From NCBI RefSeq assembly GCF_030063445.1, contig NZ_JASITD010000038.1:1-33167 (forward strand): a stretch of DNA of 33,167 nt, in the 5' to 3' direction. The translations under genes and the position numbers were made by a program. This stretch comes from Hymenobacter sp. H14-R3 (GTDB lineage: Bacteria > Bacteroidota > Bacteroidia > Cytophagales > Hymenobacteraceae). Below the pieces are notes generated by a model that saw only the letters and a program-made list of their open reading frames with translations, was not told the DNA's origin and made no database searches. Shown here one piece after another: positions 21,837 to 28,762 of this stretch. Position 1 is the first letter of the stretch, and the number at the start of each line of letters is the position of its first letter.

Positions 21837-24368
21837 ATGCGTAACCTTTCCGCCCTTCTCCTCCTCACGAGCGTTGCGCTGCCCGCGCTTGGCCAGGCAC
21901 CGGCCTCAACTGAGCCCGCTGCCACCAGCCGCCACCAGCGCGGGGGCACCATTCGGGGGGTTATCCGCACCAGCGATGGCCGGCCGGCCGCTTTTGTGAG
22001 CGTCGGCATTCCGAAGTCGGGCCGAGGCGCGAATACGGCCGAAGACGGCTCGTTCGTCATTACGGGCGTGGAGCCGGGCACCCACGAGCTGCAAGTGTCG
22101 TACGTGGGCTTGCAGCCGCAGCGCCAGACGGTGACGGTGGCGGCCGGCCAGACCAGCAACGCTGATTTTGCGCTGCGCGAAAGCTCGGCCCAACTCAGCG
22201 AAGTGGTGGTAACGGGCGGCACGGCCGTTATCAACCGGCCGGCGTCGGCTAGCAAGGCCGACCTGGCGCCCCTCGACCAGCCCCAGAGCATTGGCGTGGT
22301 CACGAGCACCGTCATTGCCGACCAGCAGATAAACCGCCTTGGCGATGCGCTGCGCAACGTGAGCGGCGTGTCATTGACGCAGCAGCGCGGCGGCGTGGCC
22401 GAAACGTTTTCGGCGCGGGGCTCCAGCATCGGGGTGGCGGGCTCGGGCGGCAGCATCTTCAAAAACGGCCTGCTCACCAATACCCAGGGCTTTCCGGATG
22501 CCAGCACCCTGGAGTCGGTGGAGGTGCTGAAGGGCGCGGCGGCGCTGCTCTACGGCAACGTATCGGGCGGCCTCCTTATCAACACCATAACCAAGAAGCC
22601 GCGCTACAGCTGGGGCGGCTCGGTGGAGATGCGGGCGGGCAGCAACAGCTTCTACAAGCCAATTGTGGACCTCTACGGGCCGCTCACCAAAAACCTGGCG
22701 TTTCGGGTGGTGGGCACCTACGAAAATGCTAAGAGCTACCGCGACGTGGTGACCTCGAAGCGCTTTTACGTGAACCCTTCGCTGCTATACAAGTTTGGTG
22801 AAAACACCGACCTGCTGGTGCAGGGCGACTACCTGCGCTCCGACATTACGCCCGATGCCGGGGTGGGCATCCTCAACCAGAACGTGGATGCGCGCCTGCC
22901 GGACGGCATTTCGCGCGGCAACTTCATCAACGCGAAGTGGGCGTATAACGTGACCGACCAGGCCAGCGCCTCAGCCGTGCTCAACCACCGCTTCTCGGAC
23001 CAGTGGCGCGTGAATGCCGTTGCCGGCATCACGGATACCCGGGTGCACGGCCTCGGGGTGGCCTTACCCAACGGCAACATTGCCCCCACCGGCGACTGGA
23101 CGCGCGCGCTGAGCGGCGTGCAAACCGCGGAGCGTGACTACAATGGCCAGCTGAACCTGAACGGTAAGTTTGCAACCGGCCCCCTCACCCACCAGCTGCT
23201 GGTGGGCGTCGATGCCCTGCGCATCGTTACTAACAACGCCTCGGGCTATGCTTATAAGGATTTGGATGGCCGAGCGCTCACGGTGTACGATAAAATCAAC
23301 ATTACCGACCGCGCCAAGTACGCGGAGCGCACCGATGCGGCCACTTACAACGTGACCGGCTACACCATGGCGCCCTCGTACCGCTTCGGCGGCTACGTGC
23401 AGGACCTGGTTACCGTGCTGCCCATGCTGAAGGTGCTGGGTGGCGTGCGCTACTCGTACCAGAACGTGCTGCAAACCACGCTCAACAATACCCTCACCGG
23501 CGTGCAAACCGCCGGCCCCGCGGCCGATAAGTCGGACCGGGCGTGGTCGCCCAAGGGCGCGCTGATTTTCCAGCCCCTGCCCACGGTTTCGTTCTACACC
23601 AGCTACGCCAACAACTTCATTACCAACGCCGGCCTGGTCGATGCCCGCTTGCAGCCGCTGCGGCCTTCGTACGTGAACCAGTACGAGGCGGGCGTGAAAA
23701 CGGAGCTGTTTGGCAGCCGCCTGTTTGCCAACGCCGCCGTGTACCGCTACCGCAACAGCAACCTGGCCCAGGCTATTTTCACCCTGGCCAACGGCACCGC
23801 CACCACCCAAACCAATGTGCGCGAGCTGAGCGGCGAAACCACCAGCGACGGCGTGGACCTCGACGTGAGCGGCAGCCTCTCGAAGGACTTCTACTTCAAC
23901 GTGGGCTACGCCCATAACTTCGCCCGCTTCACCCACACTACGGGCGTAGTCGGCACCCAGCTTGAGGGCGAGCGCCTCACCAACAACCCGGCCCACACGG
24001 CCAACGGCTCCATTTTTTACACCTTCAGCCAGCCCGGCCTGCGGGGCATCAAGGTGGGGGCGTCGGCCTTCTACACCGGCCAGCGCCTGGGCGGCAACAA
24101 CAACGCCGTACTCGACCCCATCACCTTGCAGCCCACCCTGGCCAGCGGCGCGGCCAACCCCCGGTACGTACCTTATTTCAGCCGCACCATCGCGCTCGGC
24201 GGCTACACCACCGTCGACCTGTCGGTGGGCTACGCCTACGGCCACTTCTCCGTTCTGGCCAAGGTTTCCAACCTCGGCAACACGCTCAGCTACCTGGTGC
24301 ACGACCGGTACAGCATCAACCCCATCGCCCCGCGCCAGTTTATGACCACGGTTGCCTACCGGTTTTAG
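21837..24368 (+). CDS. TonB-dependent siderophore receptor
   Basis: An 843-residue outer-membrane receptor for an iron chelate. In order: signal peptide MRNLSALLLLTSVALPALGQ; a carboxypeptidase-regulatory-like domain (about 37-115, TIRGVIRTSDGRPAAFVSVG), common in Bacteroidota receptors; a TonB-box-like SEVVVTGG (about 120-128); a plug domain with DQPQSIGVVTSTVIADQQ, LRNVSGVSL and VEVLKGAAALLYGNVSGGLI-like features; and a 22-strand type barrel ending in TTVAYRF with terminal phenylalanine. The plug sequence matches the siderophore-receptor subgroup (FhuA/FoxA-like) and not the SusC subgroup; no SusD partner follows. The ligand is unknown. Transcription likely responds to iron through the upstream repeated motifs and ends at the hairpin at 24385. 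Confidence 0.92.
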   Translation: MRNLSALLLLTSVALPALGQAPASTEPAATSRHQRGGTIRGVIRTSDGRPAAFVSVGIPKSGRGANTAEDGSFVITGVEPGTHELQVSYVGLQPQRQTVTVAAGQTSNADFALRESSAQLSEVVVTGGTAVINRPASASKADLAPLDQPQSIGVVTSTVIADQQINRLGDALRNVSGVSLTQQRGGVAETFSARGSSIGVAGSGGSIFKNGLLTNTQGFPDASTLESVEVLKGAAALLYGNVSGGLLINTITKKPRYSWGGSVEMRAGSNSFYKPIVDLYGPLTKNLAFRVVGTYENAKSYRDVVTSKRFYVNPSLLYKFGENTDLLVQGDYLRSDITPDAGVGILNQNVDARLPDGISRGNFINAKWAYNVTDQASASAVLNHRFSDQWRVNAVAGITDTRVHGLGVALPNGNIAPTGDWTRALSGVQTAERDYNGQLNLNGKFATGPLTHQLLVGVDALRIVTNNASGYAYKDLDGRALTVYDKINITDRAKYAERTDAATYNVTGYTMAPSYRFGGYVQDLVTVLPMLKVLGGVRYSYQNVLQTTLNNTLTGVQTAGPAADKSDRAWSPKGALIFQPLPTVSFYTSYANNFITNAGLVDARLQPLRPSYVNQYEAGVKTELFGSRLFANAAVYRYRNSNLAQAIFTLANGTATTQTNVRELSGETTSDGVDLDVSGSLSKDFYFNVGYAHNFARFTHTTGVVGTQLEGERLTNNPAHTANGSIFYTFSQPGLRGIKVGASAFYTGQRLGGNNNAVLDPITLQPTLASGAANPRYVPYFSRTIALGGYTTVDLSVGYAYGHFSVLAKVSNLGNTLSYLVHDRYSINPIAPRQFMTTVAYRF

Positions 24369-24384
24369 GGCGCGTTGAATAAGC

Positions 24385-24425
24385 AAAAAGCCTCCCGCTG
24401 CCAGTGCACAGCGGGAGGCTTTTTT
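24385..24425. terminator. Strong bidirectional Rho-independent terminator
   Basis: AAAAAGCCTCCCGCTG pairs with CAGCGGGAGGCTTTTT around a short loop, giving a long GC-rich stem with A-run and T-run on the two sides. It lies 16 bases after the receptor stop and serves the convergent transporter gene as well. A similar AAAAGCCTCCC stem ends dnaB at 28672-28709. Confidence 0.93.
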
Positions 24426-24473
24426 GGTAGTCGTTCAGGCGCGCCGCCTGCGCCGTAAGTACTTCATTACAAA

Positions 24474-25253
24474 TTACTTGCCCAACACCTCCCACCCGAG
24501 CTTCAGAATAAACGCGCTCACCACCCCCAGAAACAACACCCGCACGAAGCCCGTGCCGCGGCGCAGCGCCAGCCGCGCCCCCAGCGACGAGCCCAGCACG
24601 TTGCACACCGCCATGGGCAGGGCAATTTTATACAGCACCTGCCCGGTCGAGATGAAGTAGGCCAGCCCGGCAATATTGGTGGCAATATTGACGACTTTGG
24701 CCGAGGCCGAGGCCGCCAGGAAGTCGTAGCCAAACAGCCCCACGAACGCAAATAGCAGCAAGCTGCCCGTGCCCGGCCCAAAAAAACCGTCGTAAAACCC
24801 GATACTGACCCCCAGCGCCACGCCCGTCCACAGCTCGCGGCTACCGGCCAGGCGCGGGGCGTGCAGGCTGCCGAAGTCCTTGCGCCACGCGGTGTAGGCG
24901 GCCATCAGTACCAGCAGGGCCAGCACCAGCGGCTTCACCAGCTCCTTGTTGAGACCGCTTACGGCGCGGGCGCCCAGCAGCGCGAAGCAGCCCGCCACTA
25001 CCGCCGCCACGGCCACCGTGCGCCAGCGAATAGGCACGCCATTGAGCCCTTTCAGGTAGCGCTGGGCGCTGGCCAGCGTGCCGGCCAGGCTGGCTATTTT
25101 GCCGGTGCCCAGCGCCGTGGGCACCGGCACCTCGGGCAGCAGTAGCAGCAGGGCGGGTAATTGAATGAGGCCGCCGCCGCCCACCATGCCATCAATGAAC
25201 CCCGCCAAAAAAGCAAAAAAACACAGTAGCGGCAACACGGCAATAGGTGGCAT
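24474..25253 (-). CDS. TSUP family transporter (TauE/SafE type)
   Basis: A 259-residue inner-membrane protein with about eight hydrophobic helices in two similar halves. The first half has FLAGFIDGMVGGGGLIQLPAL and the second has GFYDGFFGPGTGSLLLFAFV, the paired glycine-rich motifs of the sulfite exporter TauE/SafE family. Related proteins move sulfite, sulfoacetate or other small organosulfur anions; the substrate here is unknown. I start at ATG 25251-25253, eight bases after a TATTTTTG promoter element; the open frame continues far upstream but antisense to the dehydrogenase gene. It is convergent with the siderophore receptor, with which it shares a terminator. Confidence 0.9.
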   Translation of the reverse strand: MPPIAVLPLLCFFAFLAGFIDGMVGGGGLIQLPALLLLLPEVPVPTALGTGKIASLAGTLASAQRYLKGLNGVPIRWRTVAVAAVVAGCFALLGARAVSGLNKELVKPLVLALLVLMAAYTAWRKDFGSLHAPRLAGSRELWTGVALGVSIGFYDGFFGPGTGSLLLFAFVGLFGYDFLAASASAKVVNIATNIAGLAYFISTGQVLYKIALPMAVCNVLGSSLGARLALRRGTGFVRVLFLGVVSAFILKLGWEVLGK

Positions 25254-25261
25254 AGTACGGG

Positions 25262-25269
25262 CAAAAATA
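25262..25269 (-). promoter_or_regulatory. -7 promoter element TATTTTTG of the TSUP gene
   Basis: On the minus strand this reads TATTTTTG, an exact TAnnTTTG match, eight bases before the ATG at 25253. This is the same spacing as at the ABC-F gene, implying a leader of only a few bases. The rest of the 141-base gap to 25395 shows no further feature I trust. Confidence 0.5.
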
Positions 25270-25394
25270 CGCCGTTGCCCCCCGGAGCCACGGCCTTCAC
25301 TAAAAATCCATCGTATGCTTGACGTGTTGGGTAGTATCTTGATAATCAGGCACCCCGCCGATAGCACCCTTCCCCTATTCAATTTCCTTTTAGC

Positions 25395-26819
25395 ATGAAG
25401 CACTGCGCTACTTTCGTACTGGCCGGGCTGGCTTGCCTGGCGGCGGGCGCGGCCCGGGCCCAAGTGGCCCCGGTGCTGGGCACCTACCAGGTGGGCACTA
25501 CTACCGTCACGGCCTCGGCCCTCGCCACGGGCCTGCACGTGCCGTGGGAGCTGGTGTGGGGGCCCGATAATTTCATCTGGATGAGCGAGCGCAACGGCCG
25601 CCTCAGCCGCGTGAACCCCACTACCGGGCAGGTGCTCCCACTGCTGACTATCAGCGAGGTAACCGAAACCGGCGAGAGCGGCCTGCTTGGCCTGGCCCTG
25701 CACCCCGACCTGCTCACCACCGCGCCCTACGTGTACGTGGTGTATAACTACACCAGCGGCGGCGCGCTCCAGGAGAAGCTGGTGCGCCTCACGTATTCGG
25801 CCAGCGCGGGCACGCTGGGCAGCCCGCTCGTGCTGCTCGATAACATTACGGCGGTACCCACGCACAACGGCTCGCGGCTGCTCATCCTGCCCGACCGCAC
25901 CCTGCTGATGACCACCGGCGACGCCCAAAACCAGCCCGAAGCCCAGCGCACCACCTCGCTCAACGGCAAGATTCTGCGCCTCAACCTGGCCGATGGCACC
26001 GCCGCCGCCGACAACCCCACGGCCGGCAGCCGCCTCTACACCTTTGGCCACCGCAACCCGCAGGGCCTGGTGCGCCCCCCCTCGGGCAAAATCTACAGCT
26101 CCGAGCATGGCCCCAGCAACGACGACGAAATCAACCTCATTGAGCCCGGCCGCAACTACGGCTGGCCCGCCGTGGAGGGCTTCTGCAACCTGCCCGCCGA
26201 GCAGGCCTTTTGCACCGCCAACAACGTGCGCGAGCCGCTGGCGGCCTACACGCCCCCGCTGGCCGTGGCCGGCCTCACCTACTACAACCACCCCGCCGTG
26301 CCCGGCTGGGCTAACTCGCTGCTGCTCACTAGCCTGCGGGCCGGCACCTTCCGGCAGTTGCAGCTCAGCGCCGACGGCAACCAGGTAACCAGCCAGACCG
26401 ACCTGTGGGCCGGTACCTACGGCCGCCTGCGCAGCGTGTGCGTGTCGCCCCAGGGCCGCGTGTACATCGGCACCAGCAACCAGGACGGCCGCGGCGCGCC
26501 CGCCGCCACCGACGACCGCATTATCGTGCTCGAAAACCGCGCCTACGTGCTGGCCGCCGCCCGCCCCAGCGCCGCCCCGGCCTTCACCGTCGCCCCCAAC
26601 CCGGCCACCACCCACGCCACCCTGCGCCGCGCCGCCCCCGGCCCCGCCGCCGCCGTGCGCGTGCTCGACGCCCTGGGCCGCCCGGTGCGCCAGGCCGCCT
26701 TCAGCGCCGGCCAGGCCGAATTGGAGCTGTCAATCAGCGGCTTAGCCAGCGGCGTGTACGTGGTGGAGCTGGCCGCGCCGGCCGCGCCGCCCAGCCGCAC
26801 GCGGCTGGTGGTGCAGTAG
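25395..26819 (+). CDS. PQQ-dependent sugar dehydrogenase-like protein with T9SS sorting domain
   Basis: A 474-residue exported protein of the soluble glucose/sorbosone dehydrogenase family, a six-bladed propeller that oxidises sugars using PQQ. It has signal peptide MKHCATFVLAGLACLAAGAA with cleavage near AQ (about 23). Family motifs are H157 in THNGSRLLILPD (catalytic base position), GHRNPQGL (H219) and SSEHGPSNDDEINLIEPGRN followed by YGWP. From about 395 a C-terminal type A sorting domain follows: FTVAPNPA, VRVLDALGRPVRQ, LASGVYVVEL and RLVVQ. This directs secretion by the type IX system and probable attachment to the cell surface. No PQQ synthesis genes are in the window, so cofactor use is inferred from the family. 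Confidence 0.9.
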   Translation: MKHCATFVLAGLACLAAGAARAQVAPVLGTYQVGTTTVTASALATGLHVPWELVWGPDNFIWMSERNGRLSRVNPTTGQVLPLLTISEVTETGESGLLGLALHPDLLTTAPYVYVVYNYTSGGALQEKLVRLTYSASAGTLGSPLVLLDNITAVPTHNGSRLLILPDRTLLMTTGDAQNQPEAQRTTSLNGKILRLNLADGTAAADNPTAGSRLYTFGHRNPQGLVRPPSGKIYSSEHGPSNDDEINLIEPGRNYGWPAVEGFCNLPAEQAFCTANNVREPLAAYTPPLAVAGLTYYNHPAVPGWANSLLLTSLRAGTFRQLQLSADGNQVTSQTDLWAGTYGRLRSVCVSPQGRVYIGTSNQDGRGAPAATDDRIIVLENRAYVLAAARPSAAPAFTVAPNPATTHATLRRAAPGPAAAVRVLDALGRPVRQAAFSAGQAELELSISGLASGVYVVELAAPAAPPSRTRLVVQ

Positions 26820-26849
26820 GTACGCGCTCCTTCTTGTCCTATTAAGAAC

Positions 26850-26941
26850 GTCATGCTGAGCTGGCCGAAGCATCTCTACCACGCCGTGAGGATTAGCAAC
26901 CTAGCGGCGTGGTAGAGATGCTTCGGCCAGCTCAGCATGAC
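26850..26941. repeat. Long palindromic element P7, perfect 37-bp arms, family of P2
   Basis: Arms 26850-26886 and 26905-26941 are perfect reverse complements over 37 bases with an 18-base loop. The sequence is the P2 core with GAGCTGGCCGAAGC in place of GAGCTTGTCGAAGC, changed in both arms. It starts 30 bases after the dehydrogenase stop and lies between convergent genes. Confidence 0.93.
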
Positions 26942-27017
26942 AACGATTCAGTTATTCAGCGAACCGGCCCCTGCCCGCAAAGGCATCTTTCTCAAAGGGC
27001 AGACCCAACGCTACTAG

Positions 27018-28520
27018 CTACTGCTCGGCGCGTTGCTTTTTCGTGTATGACATCCACAATTCTCTCTGCGAATCGGTTAGCCCGCCGGAGATGCTGCCGA
27101 AGCGGAAGCCTTTATCGGGCGCTACGGCCAGGATGCCTTCCAGAAAATCACCGTTCCCGCTAAAGCTCAGGCCGTTGGGCAGCTCGGGCGCGGCCGAAAA
27201 ATCGGTGATGGGGCAGCCTTCCAGCCAGACGGACATCAACTTGGGAAAGGCCAGCAGTGCCCGCAGGTCGGAGAAGCTGGTGCCGCTGACATCGAGGACT
27301 TCCAGGCGGGGCAACGGGCCCAGTACCGCCAGGGGCGGCCACTCGGCGGGGCGCGGCTGCCACGGTGGGTTACGGCTAAAAAAATCCTCCAGTACGGCAT
27401 CCGTCAGGACACCGTAGGGCAGCTCTACTGGCACCGGAATCAGGCCAGGCTGCTGGCGGCTATTTTCCAGCTTCAGCTCTTGCAGCTGATGCAGGGAAGC
27501 CAGGGGCCGCAGGTCGGGCACAACTATCAGCTCCAGCTCCAGCTTTTTGAGCTTGGGCAGGGCAGCCAGAAACGCCAGGCTTTCCACAGCGGCATCGACC
27601 AGGCTCAGCGTGCGCAGGGTGGTGAGGCGGGCCAGGGGAGTGAGGTCGGGCAGCACGCCGGCCAGCGTCAGGAAAGCCACTTTGGTTTGGGCTACCAGCG
27701 CCAGGTGCGCCGGCGTGAGCGGATGGGCGTACAGGTCGAGCGTACGCACCGCCGGAAAAAGCAGGATGTTGGCCAGGTCGGGCAGCATGTCGTTGTCGTT
27801 CACGAGCAGCGTGCGCACCCGGTGCAGCTGGGCGTTGGTGAAGCTATCGTTGTCCTGCGCAATTTTCTCCCGCCACAGGGGCGAGAGGGTCGCCAGCTGG
27901 TCCTCGGTAGTGGTCAGCGGGGCCGGCGAGCGCCAGCGGTGGCTGAGGTCTTTCCAAAAAGTCTCGTACTGCCCGGCGGTGCACGCAAATTCCAGGTAAT
28001 TTTCCTCCTCCTGCTGGGTTACCCGGCCGGCAACCAGCTCCGCCAGAATCAGCTCCAGAAAAACCTTCAGGCTGGGGGCCACGCTGTAGATAGTGGTGGG
28101 GTCATCCCGAAAAATGAGGATGAGCTGCCCCGGCGTGCCACCCGGCGCCGGGTCATAGTCGAGGTACATAGTGGTGCCCCCGTAGTCATCCGCCAGCGGA
28201 ATGCGGCGGCTGGAATGGGACTGGGGCCGCACCTGGTCGGGGTTGTCGGGGCTGGCGTGCCAGCCATCAGCGTCGGCCTGCAAGCGCGATTCGGCCCGGC
28301 CCAGCGGCATGAAAAACCAGCCCATAGCCAGGCCCAGGCTATCGCCAGCAAACCGCTCATATAGCGCATAATACTCCGGAGGCAGCTTGGTGCCGATGCG
28401 CGCCTCAAAGGGCTGGAGGTACTCGGCTAGCTGCGTGGGGTCGTAGCCTTCTTCCAGGCCATCGGCGTAGGCGGGCACTATTTTTTGTACGTTTTCCAGC
28501 AAATCATCCAGCAGGCGCAT
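27018..28520 (-). CDS. SUKH (SMI1/KNR4)-domain protein fused to leucine-rich repeats
   Basis: A 500-residue cytoplasmic protein without a signal peptide. Residues of about 30-170 look like a SUKH domain: RIGTKLPPEYYALYERFAGD, a GWFFMPL segment, then IPLADDYGGTTMYLDYDP and APGGTPGQLILIFRDDPT. Residues of about 230-490 form leucine-rich repeats, for example LTPLARLTTLRTLSLVDAAV, ALPKLKKLELELIVVPDLRP and GPLPRLEVLDVSGTSFSDLR, with irregular spacing. SUKH proteins are often immunity proteins of polymorphic or contact-dependent toxins, but some are regulatory. No toxin gene adjoins it, so I leave the role open. It has its own TAACTTTG promoter element 25 bases upstream. Confidence 0.8.
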   Translation of the reverse strand: MRLLDDLLENVQKIVPAYADGLEEGYDPTQLAEYLQPFEARIGTKLPPEYYALYERFAGDSLGLAMGWFFMPLGRAESRLQADADGWHASPDNPDQVRPQSHSSRRIPLADDYGGTTMYLDYDPAPGGTPGQLILIFRDDPTTIYSVAPSLKVFLELILAELVAGRVTQQEEENYLEFACTAGQYETFWKDLSHRWRSPAPLTTTEDQLATLSPLWREKIAQDNDSFTNAQLHRVRTLLVNDNDMLPDLANILLFPAVRTLDLYAHPLTPAHLALVAQTKVAFLTLAGVLPDLTPLARLTTLRTLSLVDAAVESLAFLAALPKLKKLELELIVVPDLRPLASLHQLQELKLENSRQQPGLIPVPVELPYGVLTDAVLEDFFSRNPPWQPRPAEWPPLAVLGPLPRLEVLDVSGTSFSDLRALLAFPKLMSVWLEGCPITDFSAAPELPNGLSFSGNGDFLEGILAVAPDKGFRFGSISGGLTDSQRELWMSYTKKQRAEQ

Positions 28521-28545
28521 AGTAGTTGAGGAAGTGATGCAGGCG

Positions 28546-28553
28546 CAAAGTTA
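28546..28553 (-). promoter_or_regulatory. -7 promoter element TAACTTTG of the SUKH-LRR gene
   Basis: On the minus strand this reads TAACTTTG, an exact TAnnTTTG match, 25 bases before the ATG at 28520. The sequence upstream (28560-28640) is strikingly AT-rich compared with the window. No -33 element at good spacing was found. Confidence 0.45.
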
Positions 28554-28671
28554 CTGAGTTGATAATATCGGCCTGGCGCACAATTCAACTAATTAATTTT
28601 CAATTGTTTATAAAATATTTTTCTGATTATTGCGCTGTATTCAGCTGTCTACAAACCCCCGTGGTCATCAA

Positions 28672-28709
28672 AAAAGCCTCCCGCCGCCGGGTGGCAGGGG
28701 GAGGCTTTT
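28672..28709 (-). terminator. Rho-independent terminator of dnaB
   Basis: AAAAGCCTCCC (28672-28682) pairs with GGGAGGCTTTT (28699-28709); the minus-strand product ends in a run of T. It lies about 55 bases past the dnaB stop and before the SUKH-LRR promoter. The remainder of the 242-base gap is AT-rich and shows no gene. Confidence 0.88.
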
Positions 28710-28762
28710 CTAGTAGGTGAAGCACGTTAGCAAGGGATAATGAGGCAGCCCACCAGCGCGAC

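Noticed and set aside
25319..25346. TTGACG, 16 bases, GATAAT before the sugar dehydrogenase, like an E. coli sigma-70 promoter
   Set aside because: Bacteroidota primary sigma factor uses a different consensus, and the match can arise by chance; not listed as a promoter.
2408..26941. The repeated palindromes as a CRISPR array or as inverted ends of one transposon
   Set aside because: Copies are dispersed, each is its own inverted repeat with a short loop, there are no regular spacers or cas genes, and the DNA between copies is ordinary chromosomal genes.
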